A stretch of DNA of 64,000 nt, taken from Bacillota bacterium. GTDB lineage: Bacteria > Bacillota > Clostridia > Christensenellales > Aristaeellaceae. Each line of letters starts with the position of its first letter. Position 1 is the first letter of the stretch. Below are positions 33,566 through 42,301 of this stretch, one piece after another. The DNA lies in contig JAEYOW010000052.1 in assembly GCA_023411375.1 (NCBI GenBank), positions 62,001 through 126,000 of the forward strand, written 5' to 3'. The position numbers and the translations under genes are program-made. The notes beneath the pieces were generated by a model. It made no database searches. It saw nothing but the letters and a program-made list of their open reading frames with translations, and was not told the DNA's origin.

Positions 33566-34978
33566 ATGAAACGATTGATCGCTCTGTTTTTGACGCTGGT
33601 GCTCGCGCTTGGACTGACGACGCCCGCCTTGGCAAAGAAGAACACCCAGATGAACGACGGCGTGCCCGTTTGGACGGAGGAAACGGTGCGCCAGTACGCG
33701 CTGGATTTTGTGGAAGGCAAGAGCATGAGCAGGCTGTGGGGCTACTATGATCTGCAAATTCGCCGCTATATGCCCATGACCACCTACGAAGCCCTGCTGA
33801 CGGAGCTGGAATGGATGACGGGCGCGTTTATCGAGCTTGGCACCTACCGCAGCTTTGATGAACCGGAGCGCAAAACCCGCACGCACGTGCTTCACCTGTG
33901 CATGGAAAAGCAGGATTTAGATATGTATTTTACCCATAAGAACAAGGAGGACGACTGGGAAATCATGGCTGTCCAGTTTGTTCCCTCGGAAAAGCAACTC
34001 ATCAGCGACGGGCGCGATATGCTTGTGGGCGGCGAAGGCGGCGGCGTGCTGGCCCCGGATCACTATACCGAGACGGAGATTTCCGTGGTAAGCGCGGATT
34101 GCGCGCTTGGCGGCACCCTTACGATGCCCGCCGAGGCGAGCGCCGGCAATCCGGTGCCCGCGTGCGTGCTGGTGCATGACCGGGGTGCGCTGGACCGCAA
34201 CAGCACGATGGGACAAACCGCGTTTTTCGCCGATCTTGCGCACGCTCTCGCAAAAATGGGCATTGCCTCCGTCCGCTATGACAAACGCACCTTTACCTAT
34301 GGTGAAACAAAGGACATGACCGTATGGGAAGAGGTGGTTGAGGACGCCGTTTCCGCCGGAAAGCTACTTCAGGCGAACCCCAGAGTGGACCGGGAACGCA
34401 TTGTGGTGATCGGTCACGGGTTTGGCGCGTCGCTTACGCCAAGAATCGTCTCCCAGGCCGACGGCCTGTTCAGCGCGATGATCATGATTGGAGGCACGCC
34501 CAAGACCTATCTGGAAATTTTGCTTGAGGAATCCGCCGATGAGATGGCCGCGATGGACGAAGCCGCGGTTGAACAACTCAAAGCCGCTATTCGCAAAATG
34601 TCCTCCATGAAGGAGAGCCAGACCCGCGAGCTTACGCTGTTTGGTAAAAATGGGTATTATTTCTGGGAGATGGAGCAGTACGATCCCATTCAGCTTTTAA
34701 AGAAGCTGAAGCTGCCAACCTATATCGTCCAGGGGCAGAAGGACCCGGTCGTATCTGAAAGCGATGGCTGGCGCGCGTATTCTGAGGCCATTGGGGACAA
34801 CATTACCTTTGTGAGCTTCAAATCCTTCCGTGGGCTGAATCATCTTTTGATGAAAGACCTGAGCGAGAGCGCGAAGGAAAAACCGGAATATAACGTTGCC
34901 GCGACGCTTGATACGCAGGCCGGCCGCAACCTTTCACAATGGATTTTGGGCCTTTTCGCGCAAGAGGAAGAAGAATAG
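33566..34978 (+). CDS. exported DUF3887-alpha/beta-hydrolase protein lacking the nucleophile serine
   Basis: This 470-residue protein has a signal peptide (1 to about 23, cleavage after ALA), a DUF3887-like domain (about 40-145) and an alpha/beta-hydrolase domain (about 170-470). Relatives have a G-H-S-x-G nucleophile elbow; here the sequence is VIGHGFGASL, placing Gly285 where Ser is expected. The other triad members seem present: D393 in QGQKDPVVS and H426 in RGLNHLLM. The protein may bind rather than hydrolyse a ligand. The ATG at 33566 has GGAGGA 9 bases upstream. It lies between trmFO and hslV, where xerC stands in Bacillus. Confidence 0.75.
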   Translation: MKRLIALFLTLVLALGLTTPALAKKNTQMNDGVPVWTEETVRQYALDFVEGKSMSRLWGYYDLQIRRYMPMTTYEALLTELEWMTGAFIELGTYRSFDEPERKTRTHVLHLCMEKQDLDMYFTHKNKEDDWEIMAVQFVPSEKQLISDGRDMLVGGEGGGVLAPDHYTETEISVVSADCALGGTLTMPAEASAGNPVPACVLVHDRGALDRNSTMGQTAFFADLAHALAKMGIASVRYDKRTFTYGETKDMTVWEEVVEDAVSAGKLLQANPRVDRERIVVIGHGFGASLTPRIVSQADGLFSAMIMIGGTPKTYLEILLEESADEMAAMDEAAVEQLKAAIRKMSSMKESQTRELTLFGKNGYYFWEMEQYDPIQLLKKLKLPTYIVQGQKDPVVSESDGWRAYSEAIGDNITFVSFKSFRGLNHLLMKDLSESAKEKPEYNVAATLDTQAGRNLSQWILGLFAQEEEE

Positions 34979-35036
34979 TTTTTAATACATTTTGGTCTTA
35001 AAATAAGGCTGGAATTGGAATGAGGGTGACTGACAT

Positions 35037-35570
35037 ATGAAAATGATGGGCACGACCATTTGCGCCGTTAAGCGCGGCGATCAGGTGGCAATCGCAGGCG
35101 ACGGCCAGGTGACGATGGGGGAACACACGGTATTTAAATCCTCGGCCAAAAAGGTGCGCAAGCTGTATAACGGGCAGGTGGTCGCGGGCTTTGCCGGTTC
35201 CGTGGCGGACGCGTTTTCCCTTTGCGAGCGCTTTGAGGAAAAGCTGACCCAGTGCGGTGGCAATCTGGAGCGCGCGGCCGTCAATCTTGCGCAGGACTGG
35301 CGGGGGGATAACATCGCCCGCAAGCTGGAAAGCATGCTGATAGTGGCGGACAAGCGGTCTCTGCTGATTTTAAGCGGAAACGGCGAGGTTATCGACCCCG
35401 ACGACGGCGTCGCCGCCATTGGCTCGGGTGGAAATTTCGCGCTGGCCGCCGCCCGCGCGCTCGTGCAGAATACCGACCTGTCCGCCGAGGATATCGCCGT
35501 AAAGGCGCTGGAGGTGGCAGCCTCCATCTGCGTCTACACCAACGACCACATTTCTGTGGAAACGCTCTAG
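35037..35570 (+). CDS. hslV: HslV (ClpQ) proteasome-like peptidase subunit
   Basis: This subunit of 177 residues forms the dodecameric peptidase of the HslUV protease. The propeptide MKMMG precedes TTICAVKRGDQVAIAGDGQV, so Thr6 becomes the catalytic N-terminal threonine after processing. GFAGSVADAFSLCERFE and GSGGNFALAAARAL are conserved. The start follows GAGGGTGAC. The ATPase partner gene begins 10 bases downstream. Confidence 0.95.
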   Translation: MKMMGTTICAVKRGDQVAIAGDGQVTMGEHTVFKSSAKKVRKLYNGQVVAGFAGSVADAFSLCERFEEKLTQCGGNLERAAVNLAQDWRGDNIARKLESMLIVADKRSLLILSGNGEVIDPDDGVAAIGSGGNFALAAARALVQNTDLSAEDIAVKALEVAASICVYTNDHISVETL

Positions 35571-35580
35571 GAGGCCCGAC

Positions 35581-36951
35581 ATGAAGGAATTAACGCCAAG
35601 AGAAATAATGCGGGAGCTTGACCGCTACATCATCGGGCAGGACGAGGCCAAGCGCGCCGTGGCCGTGGCGCTTCGCAACCGCTACCGCCGCGCACAGCTG
35701 GACGAGGACATGCGCAATGAAATCAGCCCCAAAAACATACTGATGATCGGCCCTACGGGCGTTGGTAAAACCGAGATTGCCCGCAGGCTGGCCAAGTTGG
35801 TAAGCGCTCCCTTTATCAAGGTGGAGGCTACGAAGTTTACCGAGGTCGGCTACGTGGGACGCGATGTGGAGAGCATCATCCGCGACCTGGTGGAGAACGC
35901 CATTCGCATGGTGCGCAGCGAATTTTCACGCAAGGTGGAGACGCGCGCCATGGTGCTTGCGGAGGACAGGCTGGTATCGCTGCTAGTTAACCCGCCAAAG
36001 AAAAATGTTAACAGCAATCCCTTTGATTTTCTGATGGGTGGGAAAAAGGAGCCAGAGGTACCCAAGGAGGAACAGGAACGCCTTGCCCTGCGCCGTGAGG
36101 ATGTGCTTGTCCAGCTTAGAAACGGCGGGCTGGAGGACCGAGAAATCGAGATCGAAGTCGAGGACAGCATGCCTCAGCTGGAGGTAGGCGGCAACTCGAT
36201 CAATATCGGCGATATGATGGGCGGTATGATGCCCAAAAAGACCAAAATCCGTCGAGTAAAGGTTAAGGAAGCGCGAAAGATTTTGCTTGAGGAGGAATCC
36301 GGCAAGCTGATTGACGAGGACGACGTGCGTGAGGAGGCCATCCGCCGCGCGGAGCAGCAGGGCATCGTGTTTATCGATGAGATTGATAAGGTCGCCGGCC
36401 GCTCGGCGGGCGGTCATGGCCCGGACGTCAGCCGCGAGGGCGTACAGCGCGATATCCTGCCCATTGTGGAGGGCAGCACCGTCAACACCAAGTATGGCGC
36501 GGTCCGCACGGATTTTATGCTGTTTATCGCGGCGGGCGCGTTCCACGTCGCCAAGGTGACGGACCTGATTCCCGAGCTTCAGGGCCGCTTCCCCGTTCAT
36601 GTAACGCTAAAAAGCCTTACGCAGGAGGATTTTAAGGCCATTCTTACCCAACCTGAAAACGCGCTCACCCGCCAGTATGAAGCGCTCTTGAGCGTGGACA
36701 AGGTGTTTTTGTCCTTTGAGGACAGCGCCATCGACGCCATTGCGCACGCGGCGTATGTGTTAAACGAAACCAAGGAGGATATTGGCGCGCGACGCTTGCA
36801 TGCGGTGTTTGAAAGGCTGTTGGAGGATATCAGCTTCAATGCCGGCGGGGACGAAATGCCAAACGTCTACCTCAACATTAACGGCGAATACGTGCTGGAG
36901 CACCTTGGAAAGAACGAGGTCAGCATGGATATGAAGCGCTATATCCTATAA
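35581..36951 (+). CDS. hslU: HslU (ClpY) AAA+ unfoldase subunit
   Basis: This 456-residue ATPase unfolds substrates for HslV. Walker A is GPTGVGKTEIARRLAK near residues 57-72, followed by the pore loop region KFTEVGYVGRDVES. Walker B is GIVFIDEIDKVAG near residue 261, and the sensor region includes VSREGVQRDILPIVEGS. The intermediate I-domain spans about 110-240 and contains a repeated GG-MMP stretch. The C-terminal KRYIL tail, which inserts into HslV, is intact. A terminator 19 bases downstream ends the operon. Confidence 0.95.
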   Translation: MKELTPREIMRELDRYIIGQDEAKRAVAVALRNRYRRAQLDEDMRNEISPKNILMIGPTGVGKTEIARRLAKLVSAPFIKVEATKFTEVGYVGRDVESIIRDLVENAIRMVRSEFSRKVETRAMVLAEDRLVSLLVNPPKKNVNSNPFDFLMGGKKEPEVPKEEQERLALRREDVLVQLRNGGLEDREIEIEVEDSMPQLEVGGNSINIGDMMGGMMPKKTKIRRVKVKEARKILLEEESGKLIDEDDVREEAIRRAEQQGIVFIDEIDKVAGRSAGGHGPDVSREGVQRDILPIVEGSTVNTKYGAVRTDFMLFIAAGAFHVAKVTDLIPELQGRFPVHVTLKSLTQEDFKAILTQPENALTRQYEALLSVDKVFLSFEDSAIDAIAHAAYVLNETKEDIGARRLHAVFERLLEDISFNAGGDEMPNVYLNINGEYVLEHLGKNEVSMDMKRYIL

Positions 36952-36969
36952 GCATTGACAATCGGATGG

Positions 36970-37003
36970 AGGGAACGGCCCGAAAAGGCCGTTCCCTCTT
37001 TGT
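36970..37003 (+). terminator. intrinsic terminator after hslU
   Basis: AGGGAACGGCC (36970-36980) pairs perfectly with GGCCGTTCCCT (36987-36997) around a CGAAAA loop, followed by CTTTGT. Confidence 0.85.
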
Positions 37004-37123
37004 AAATAAGTATATTGAAGCGTTCACTAACCACTCCAAGAGCTCGACGCAGCGGCAGACACGCGTTTGAAGAAGATTATGAGTTGATATCTATAAACTG
37101 AAAACAGAAGGGACGGGCAGGAA
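37004..37123. other. short transcribed-looking gap between two terminators
   Basis: This 120-base stretch lies between the hslU terminator and a second hairpin terminator, without an open frame I believe. The A+T-rich start (GTAAATAAGTATATTG) could hold a promoter, and the stretch with its terminator could then be a small RNA of about 130-150 bases. Nothing matches a known RNA family that I recognise, and T-box hallmarks are absent. Confidence 0.3.
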
Positions 37124-37153
37124 GAGCGGCTACCATCGGCCGCTCTCCTTTTT
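37124..37153 (+). terminator. second hairpin terminator upstream of hisS
   Basis: GAGCGGC (37124-37130) pairs with GCCGCTC (37139-37145), loop of 8 bases, followed by TCCTTTTT. No annotated gene ends just before it, so it may end a small RNA. Confidence 0.7.
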
Positions 37154-37186
37154 GGTGTCCCTCTCCGCCGATATTCTCCCAAATTC

Positions 37187-37216
37187 TTGACAATCAACAA
37201 ATCAGGCGTGTATAAT
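37187..37216 (+). promoter_or_regulatory. consensus sigma-A promoter of hisS-aspS
   Basis: A perfect TTGACA (37187-37192) and a perfect TATAAT (37211-37216) are 18 bases apart, 47 bases before the hisS start codon. This is the best-matching promoter in the window. Confidence 0.9.
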
Positions 37217-37262
37217 TCATTTATCTGTGGATTTTTCACAGAGCTTGAATGAGGTGAACACG

Positions 37263-38537
37263 ATGCTGGTAAAGGTACTCAAGGGAATGAAGGACGTGCT
37301 GCCATCGGAAAGCGCGCGCTGGCGGGCGGCTGAACGGGAAATGCGGGCGGCGGCGGCGCTGGCGGGCTACCGCGAAATTCGCACCCCGGTGGTGGAGCAT
37401 ACGGAACTTTTCGCGCGTTCCGCCGGCGAGAGCAGCGACGTGGTGCGCAAGGAAATGTATACTTTTCTGGATAAGGGCGACCGCAGCGTTACCCTTAAGC
37501 CCGAGAGCACGGCCGGCACCGTGCGCGCGTTTTTGGAAAGCGGCCTGTACGCGCAGGCGCTGCCCCTTAAAATGTATTATATAAACGCGCCGCATTTCCG
37601 TTACGAGGCTCCGCAGTCCGGACGGCTGCGCGAGCATCATCAGTTTGGCATGGAATGCTTTGGCGCTTCCCAGCCCTCGGCGGACGCGGAGCTGATTGTG
37701 CTGGTCGTCCATTTGCTGGCGGGCTTTGGCCTCAAAAACCTGTCTGTGCGTATCAATTCCATCGGCTGCCCCAACTGCCGGCCGGCCTATCAGCAGCGTT
37801 TCCGCGAATACCTTAACCAGAAAAAGGATACGCTCTGCAAGACCTGTCAGGAGCGCGTGGAATTAAACCCCATGCGCACGCTGGATTGCAAGGAGCCGGG
37901 CTGCAAGGCGGCGCTTGCGGACGCGCCCGTGATGCTTGACAGCCTGTGCGATGAGTGTAAGGAGCATTTTGAACTGCTTCAAAAGTATCTGGAGCGGGCG
38001 CGGATTCAGTACACCATCGATCCGCGTATCGTACGGGGACTTGATTATTATACCAAGACCGTTTTTGAGGTGATCACCGCGGCGCAGGGCGGCGAGCTGA
38101 CTGTTTGCGGCGGCGGCCGGTATGACGGGCTGGTTGAGGAGCTTGGCGGCCCAGCCATTCCGGCGGTAGGCTTCGGCATGGGCATCGAGCGTGTGCTGAT
38201 GCTGCTGGACGCGCTTGGCGAAGGCGAATGCCTGCTTAAAACCGAGGACGAGGCTCCAGAGGTATTTGTCGCGTGCCTAAACAAGGCGCTGGCGCCGAAC
38301 GCCTTCTCGTTAATGGAGGATTTCCGCCGGGCGGGGCTTCGGTCCGATATGGACCATCAGGGCCGCAGCCTGAAGGCGCAGTTTAAGTATGCCGACAAGC
38401 TGGGCGCGAAGTATATGGCGGTTTTAGGCGATGACGAGCTTGCCAAGGGCGTTGTGAAGCTTCGCGATATGGCCACCAGGGAAGAGTGGGAGGCTCCTCT
38501 TGCGGATGCCGCCGCCGCGCTAAGCGCACGGCTTTAA
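37263..38537 (+). CDS. hisS: histidyl-tRNA synthetase
   Basis: This 424-residue class II synthetase charges tRNA-His. Motif 1 includes IRTPVVEHTELFARSAGE, motif 2 the region around YYINAPHFRYEAPQSGR with HHQFGMECFG, and the His-specific RGLDYYTKTVFEV lies near residue 258. GGGRYDGLVEELGG and GFGMGIERVLML (motif 3) follow. The C-terminal anticodon-binding domain spans about 325-424. A Cys-rich insert (CPNC, CKTC, CDEC) suggests a zinc site. The ATG at 37263 has GAGGTG 6 bases upstream. aspS follows on the same transcript. Confidence 0.95.
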   Translation: MLVKVLKGMKDVLPSESARWRAAEREMRAAAALAGYREIRTPVVEHTELFARSAGESSDVVRKEMYTFLDKGDRSVTLKPESTAGTVRAFLESGLYAQALPLKMYYINAPHFRYEAPQSGRLREHHQFGMECFGASQPSADAELIVLVVHLLAGFGLKNLSVRINSIGCPNCRPAYQQRFREYLNQKKDTLCKTCQERVELNPMRTLDCKEPGCKAALADAPVMLDSLCDECKEHFELLQKYLERARIQYTIDPRIVRGLDYYTKTVFEVITAAQGGELTVCGGGRYDGLVEELGGPAIPAVGFGMGIERVLMLLDALGEGECLLKTEDEAPEVFVACLNKALAPNAFSLMEDFRRAGLRSDMDHQGRSLKAQFKYADKLGAKYMAVLGDDELAKGVVKLRDMATREEWEAPLADAAAALSARL

Positions 38538-38624
38538 CCGCGCTTCTTTATGGCAAATCACTCCGCTTGCATCAGGAGCGGGCGTAAGCCCCGAATCGGG
38601 CGAAATACGAGGAGGAATATCCAT

Positions 38625-40391
38625 ATGAACAATCGCACGCATATGTGTGGCGAGGTAACCGCGGAGGCGGCTGGGCAATCAGTGATTTTAAAGGGCTGGG
38701 TACAGCGTTCCCGCAACCTGGGCGGTATTGTTTTCGTGTGGCTGCGCGACCGTTCCGGCATTGTTCAGATCGTTTTTGACGGCAACGCCATTTCGCCCGA
38801 GCTGCTCGCGCTGGCGGAAAGCCTCAGGAGCGAGTTTGTGCTGGAGGTTCACGGCCGGGTGCAAAAAAGGGCCGCGGACGCTGTCAATCAAAAGCTCAAG
38901 ACCGGCGAGATTGAAGTGATGGCGGAGTCCGCCGTGATTCTCAACCAGAGCAAAACCCCTCCGATTTATATTGAGGACGATACGAAGGAGCAGGAAAACC
39001 TGCGGCTTAAATACCGTTACCTCGACCTTCGCCGCCCAAGCATGCAGAGCATGCTGATGTTTCGCCACAAGGTGATCAAGCTTTTGCGCGATTACATGGA
39101 CGGCGAGGGCTTCATCGAGGTGGAAACCCCGATTTTGAGCAAATCCACGCCCGAGGGTGCGCGAGATTATCTGGTTCCGGCCCGCGTAAAGCCCGGTACG
39201 TTTTACGCTCTGCCTCAGAGCCCGCAGATTTACAAGCAGCTTTTGATGCTTGCCGGGCTGGACAAATACTATCAGGTGGCCCGCTGCTTCCGTGATGAGG
39301 ACGGCCGGGCGGACCGCCAGCCGGAGTTTACCCAGTTCGACATGGAGATGAGCTTCATCGACCCGGAGGATATCCAAGGCGTGGTGGAGGGGGCGTACGC
39401 CCGGCTTTTCAGCGAACTCATGAATATCGAGGTTCAACTGCCCCTCAAGCGCATCACCTGGCGCGACGCTATGGCGCGCTATGGCAGCGACAAGCCGGAT
39501 ACGCGCTTTGGCATGGAGATCAGCGACGTAAGCGAGACGGTGCGCGGCTGCGGTTTTAAAGTGTTTGAGGACGCGCTGGAAAACGGCCAGACGATTTGCG
39601 CCATCCGCGCCGAAGGCGCAGGAAAGCTCAGCCGTAAGGAGATCGACGCTCTGGGCGAGTTTGTCAAGACCTATCACGTTAAGGGGCTTGCCTGGGCTGT
39701 TGTTAACGAGGACGGCACCCTGCGCTCCAGCTTTGCCAAGGCCATGCAGGGCGATAGCATGCAGCGGCTGATTGACGGTATGTGCGCAAAGCCCGGGGAC
39801 GCGATTTTTGTGATCGCGGACAAGAAGTATGTGGCGCTCACCGCCATGGGCCAGCTTCGCCTGCGCCTTGGTAAGCAGCTTGATAGGATCGATACCTCGC
39901 GTTACGACCTGCTGTGGGTGACGGAGTTCCCGCTGCTTGAGTGGAGCGAGGAGGACAACCGCTTCCTGGCCATGCACCACCCCTTCACCAACGTGATGGA
40001 GGAGGACATCCCGCTTATGGACACGGACCCCGGCGCTGTCCGCGCCAAGGCCTACGACCTGGTGATGAACGGCTTGGAAATGGGCAGCGGCTCCATCCGT
40101 ATCCATCAAAGCGACGTGCAGGAGAAGATGTTCAGCCTGCTGGGCTTTAGCAAGGAGCAAGCCTGGGAGCAGTTTGGCTTCCTGCTGGGCGCGTTCCAGT
40201 ACGGCACGCCGCCTCACGGCGGCTTCGCCTTTGGCATAGACCGTCTGGTGATGGTTTTGAGCGGCGCGGAGAGCCTTCGCGACGTGCTGGCTTTCCCCAA
40301 GATTCAAAACGGAACCTGCCTGATGATGGAAACGCCGTCAACCGTTCAGAAGGAGCAGCTTGACCAGTTGAAGATCAAGAGCGTCGAGTAA
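38625..40391 (+). CDS. aspS: aspartyl-tRNA synthetase (bacterial type)
   Basis: This 588-residue class II enzyme has the N-terminal OB anticodon-binding domain (GWVQRSRNLGGIVFVWLRDR), the catalytic core with RDYLVPARVKPGTFYALPQS and the motif-2 region RCFRDEDGRADRQPEFTQ. The bacterial GAD insertion lies at about residues 290-410, and GFAFGIDRLVMVLSGAESLR is motif 3. Start chosen at the ATG at 38625 after CGAGGAGGAAT. Whether it charges tRNA-Asn as well cannot be read with confidence. Confidence 0.95.
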   Translation: MNNRTHMCGEVTAEAAGQSVILKGWVQRSRNLGGIVFVWLRDRSGIVQIVFDGNAISPELLALAESLRSEFVLEVHGRVQKRAADAVNQKLKTGEIEVMAESAVILNQSKTPPIYIEDDTKEQENLRLKYRYLDLRRPSMQSMLMFRHKVIKLLRDYMDGEGFIEVETPILSKSTPEGARDYLVPARVKPGTFYALPQSPQIYKQLLMLAGLDKYYQVARCFRDEDGRADRQPEFTQFDMEMSFIDPEDIQGVVEGAYARLFSELMNIEVQLPLKRITWRDAMARYGSDKPDTRFGMEISDVSETVRGCGFKVFEDALENGQTICAIRAEGAGKLSRKEIDALGEFVKTYHVKGLAWAVVNEDGTLRSSFAKAMQGDSMQRLIDGMCAKPGDAIFVIADKKYVALTAMGQLRLRLGKQLDRIDTSRYDLLWVTEFPLLEWSEEDNRFLAMHHPFTNVMEEDIPLMDTDPGAVRAKAYDLVMNGLEMGSGSIRIHQSDVQEKMFSLLGFSKEQAWEQFGFLLGAFQYGTPPHGGFAFGIDRLVMVLSGAESLRDVLAFPKIQNGTCLMMETPSTVQKEQLDQLKIKSVE

Positions 40392-40408
40392 CAAAATACC
40401 GCATTCGA

Positions 40409-40437
40409 TTGTCAAGAGATGCAATATCTGTTATACT
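40409..40437 (+). promoter_or_regulatory. promoter of the asp23-nusB cluster
   Basis: TTGTCA (40409-40414) and TATACT (40432-40437) are 17 bases apart, 70 bases before the asp23-family start codon. Confidence 0.75.
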
Positions 40438-40506
40438 AAGAGTTGAGTCAGGCATTGCGGAGCCTTCGCAGGACGCGCGGGCTCAATCCCATAGGAGGTG
40501 TGGAAT

Positions 40507-41079
40507 ATGGCCACCAAAAAGGACAATTTGCCTTTAACCCTGGATCACGACAGCGATTCCACGGGTACCATTACATATGCCAATGAAGTGATCGCGATCA
40601 TTGCCGGCGTGGCCGCCAATGAGGTGGAGGGCGTCGCCGGGATGTGTTCCGGCGGCGGCATTTCGGATGTTTTTGGCCGCAATAAAAACATCACCAAGGG
40701 CGTTAAGGTGGAACTGGGCACCGAGGAAACCTCGGTGGACGTTTACCTGATCATCGAGTACGGCACGCCCATCCAGACGGCGGCGGCCAACGTGCAGGAA
40801 AGCGTGCGTAAGGCCATCGAAACCATGACGGGCCTTCATGTGGTGCGCGTGGATGTTCATGTTCAGGGCGTCAGTTTCGAAAAGGAACAGAAGGAAACGT
40901 TGGTTGGGCTGGAATCATTCAGCGGCATTCAGAGCGATTCCAAGCCAACGGAAGCGGCGAAGGCCGCGGAGCCTGTGCATGTGGAATTTGAGGGCGAGCC
41001 TACGCCTGCAGAGGATCATGATGCGGACATGCCCGAGGCGGCGGACGTCCAAAAGGAAACCGCGCCTGAAAACGAATAA
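40507..41079 (+). CDS. Asp23/Gls24 family envelope stress protein
   Basis: This 190-residue cytoplasmic protein carries an Asp23 domain (about residues 15-125): ITYANEVIAIIAGVAANEVE, then a GVKVELGTEETSVDVYLIIE strand pair and VRKAIETMTGL. The last 60 residues are acidic and Ala/Pro-rich, probably disordered. Asp23 proteins assemble at the membrane through the AmaP anchor and answer alkaline or envelope stress. The ATG at 40507 follows AGGAGGTG. The AmaP and DUF2273 genes follow. Confidence 0.88.
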   Translation: MATKKDNLPLTLDHDSDSTGTITYANEVIAIIAGVAANEVEGVAGMCSGGGISDVFGRNKNITKGVKVELGTEETSVDVYLIIEYGTPIQTAAANVQESVRKAIETMTGLHVVRVDVHVQGVSFEKEQKETLVGLESFSGIQSDSKPTEAAKAAEPVHVEFEGEPTPAEDHDADMPEAADVQKETAPENE

Positions 41080-41184
41080 TCGCCAGTCAAAAGCGATACC
41101 TGTTTAGGGTCGGGCATAAGCTCTGAGCAGGCATTGCTTTTCCTTTCCGCTCGCGTGCCCCATGGAACGCAAGGAGGTTCACCA

Positions 41185-42036
41185 ATGAAAATCAGGTTTT
41201 GGGACCGGCTGCTGGTTGCGTTTTGCGGTCTGCTGATTCTGCTTCTCTCCGTCGGGCTGTTTGTTTTCGGAATCGGCGTGTTCCCTTTCAGGTTGGATGT
41301 TTCCATGCTGAACGGACCGTTTGAGCTCTGGCAGCGCGCCGTGATGGTCGCGGCAGCTCTCGCCCTTTGCGCGCTGGGGCTTCACAGCATCTGGATGCTC
41401 CTTCGCCGCGGAAGGGAAAAGGGGTTCATCATCCAGCATACGGAGTTCGGCGACATGAGTATCTCCATGCACGCCATGGAGAACATGGTCAAAAAATGCG
41501 TGGACTCCCATCAGGAGCTTACGGTCAACGCAACGCGCATCCACCGGGGACGCGAGGGGATTGTTGTGGATATCAAGATCACGCTGCTGAGCGGCGTCAA
41601 CATTCCCCTGACGGTAAACGCTTTGCAAAAGCAGATCAAGCAGTACATTACCTCCTGCAGCGGCGTGGATGTACAGGAGGTGCGTGTGATGGTGGAAACC
41701 AACGCGGCCGTAGCCGCCTGCCCAGAACCGGCGCAGGCCTGCGCGGCCGACGTTCCCAAGGGCGATATCGTTTCTGATGAGCCGGGCCAGAAGCCGCGCG
41801 AAAGCTTTGCGCACCGCATTTTCAGGCATACCGAGGAGCCGCAGAGCTATACCGCATCCCTCGGGGAAGCGGCGGTCGTTCCAATGGAGCCGGAAAAAAG
41901 CGAGCCTGTCGTGGTGGACGCCGTCGAGCCGCAGCCGCCTGTTCAGGAGGTTTCAAGTCTGGAACCGGAAATTCACGACGAACATGTGCAAGAAGATGGA
42001 AAGGAAACGACGGGGAAAGAGGAGGAAGCTGACTGA
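41185..42036 (+). CDS. amaP: AmaP-like alkaline-shock membrane anchor protein
   Basis: This 283-residue protein has two N-terminal membrane helices (about residues 10-30 and 55-75). A conserved domain follows (about 85-175; MHAMENMVKKCVDSHQEL then VDIKITLLSGVNIPLTVNAL). An acidic C-terminal tail of about 100 residues completes it. AmaP tethers Asp23 to the membrane. I chose the ATG at 41185, 8 bases after AAGGAGG; the frame from 41134 has no site. The tail is longer than in typical AmaP and resembles the acidic tail of the upstream Asp23 protein. The stop overlaps the next ATG by one base. Confidence 0.82.
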   Translation: MKIRFWDRLLVAFCGLLILLLSVGLFVFGIGVFPFRLDVSMLNGPFELWQRAVMVAAALALCALGLHSIWMLLRRGREKGFIIQHTEFGDMSISMHAMENMVKKCVDSHQELTVNATRIHRGREGIVVDIKITLLSGVNIPLTVNALQKQIKQYITSCSGVDVQEVRVMVETNAAVAACPEPAQACAADVPKGDIVSDEPGQKPRESFAHRIFRHTEEPQSYTASLGEAAVVPMEPEKSEPVVVDAVEPQPPVQEVSSLEPEIHDEHVQEDGKETTGKEEEAD

Positions 42037-42272
42037 TGGAAGACCGCAATGATAACAAGCAGGGCTTTTTCCGCGTGGGCACGCCGCGGTGCGGCTTAAT
42101 CACCGGCTTGCTGGGCGCGGCAATCGCGCTGATGTTAATTTTCCTTGGCTTTTGGAAAACGCTGCTGGTCGCGCTGTTCTTCGCGGGCGGGTATGCGTTT
42201 GGCGCTTACACCCATAAGGGTGAGATTTTGAAGGGGTGGATCAACAGGCTTTTTCCGCCCAAAGGCGAATAA
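42036..42272 (+). CDS. DUF2273 small membrane protein
   Basis: This 78-residue protein has two hydrophobic helices (about residues 20-40, CGLITGLLGAAIALMLIFLG, and 42-60) and a basic C-terminus. DUF2273 proteins regularly accompany Asp23 and AmaP genes in Bacillota and are thought to belong to the same membrane stress complex. Start and stop are tightly linked to amaP (1-base overlap). Confidence 0.85.
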   Translation: MEDRNDNKQGFFRVGTPRCGLITGLLGAAIALMLIFLGFWKTLLVALFFAGGYAFGAYTHKGEILKGWINRLFPPKGE

Positions 42273-42301
42273 TTCGATTCTGAAACGGAGTGTTGTATAC
42301 A

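Noticed and set aside
36952..37262. T-box leader for hisS
   Set aside because: The conserved T-box sequence (near GGTGGNACCGCG) and specifier architecture are absent; a consensus promoter lies between the hairpins and the gene.
38688..40307. 539-residue open frame antisense to aspS
   Set aside because: It is a shadow of aspS in high-G+C sequence, with a composition rich in His, Arg and Ala and no family features.
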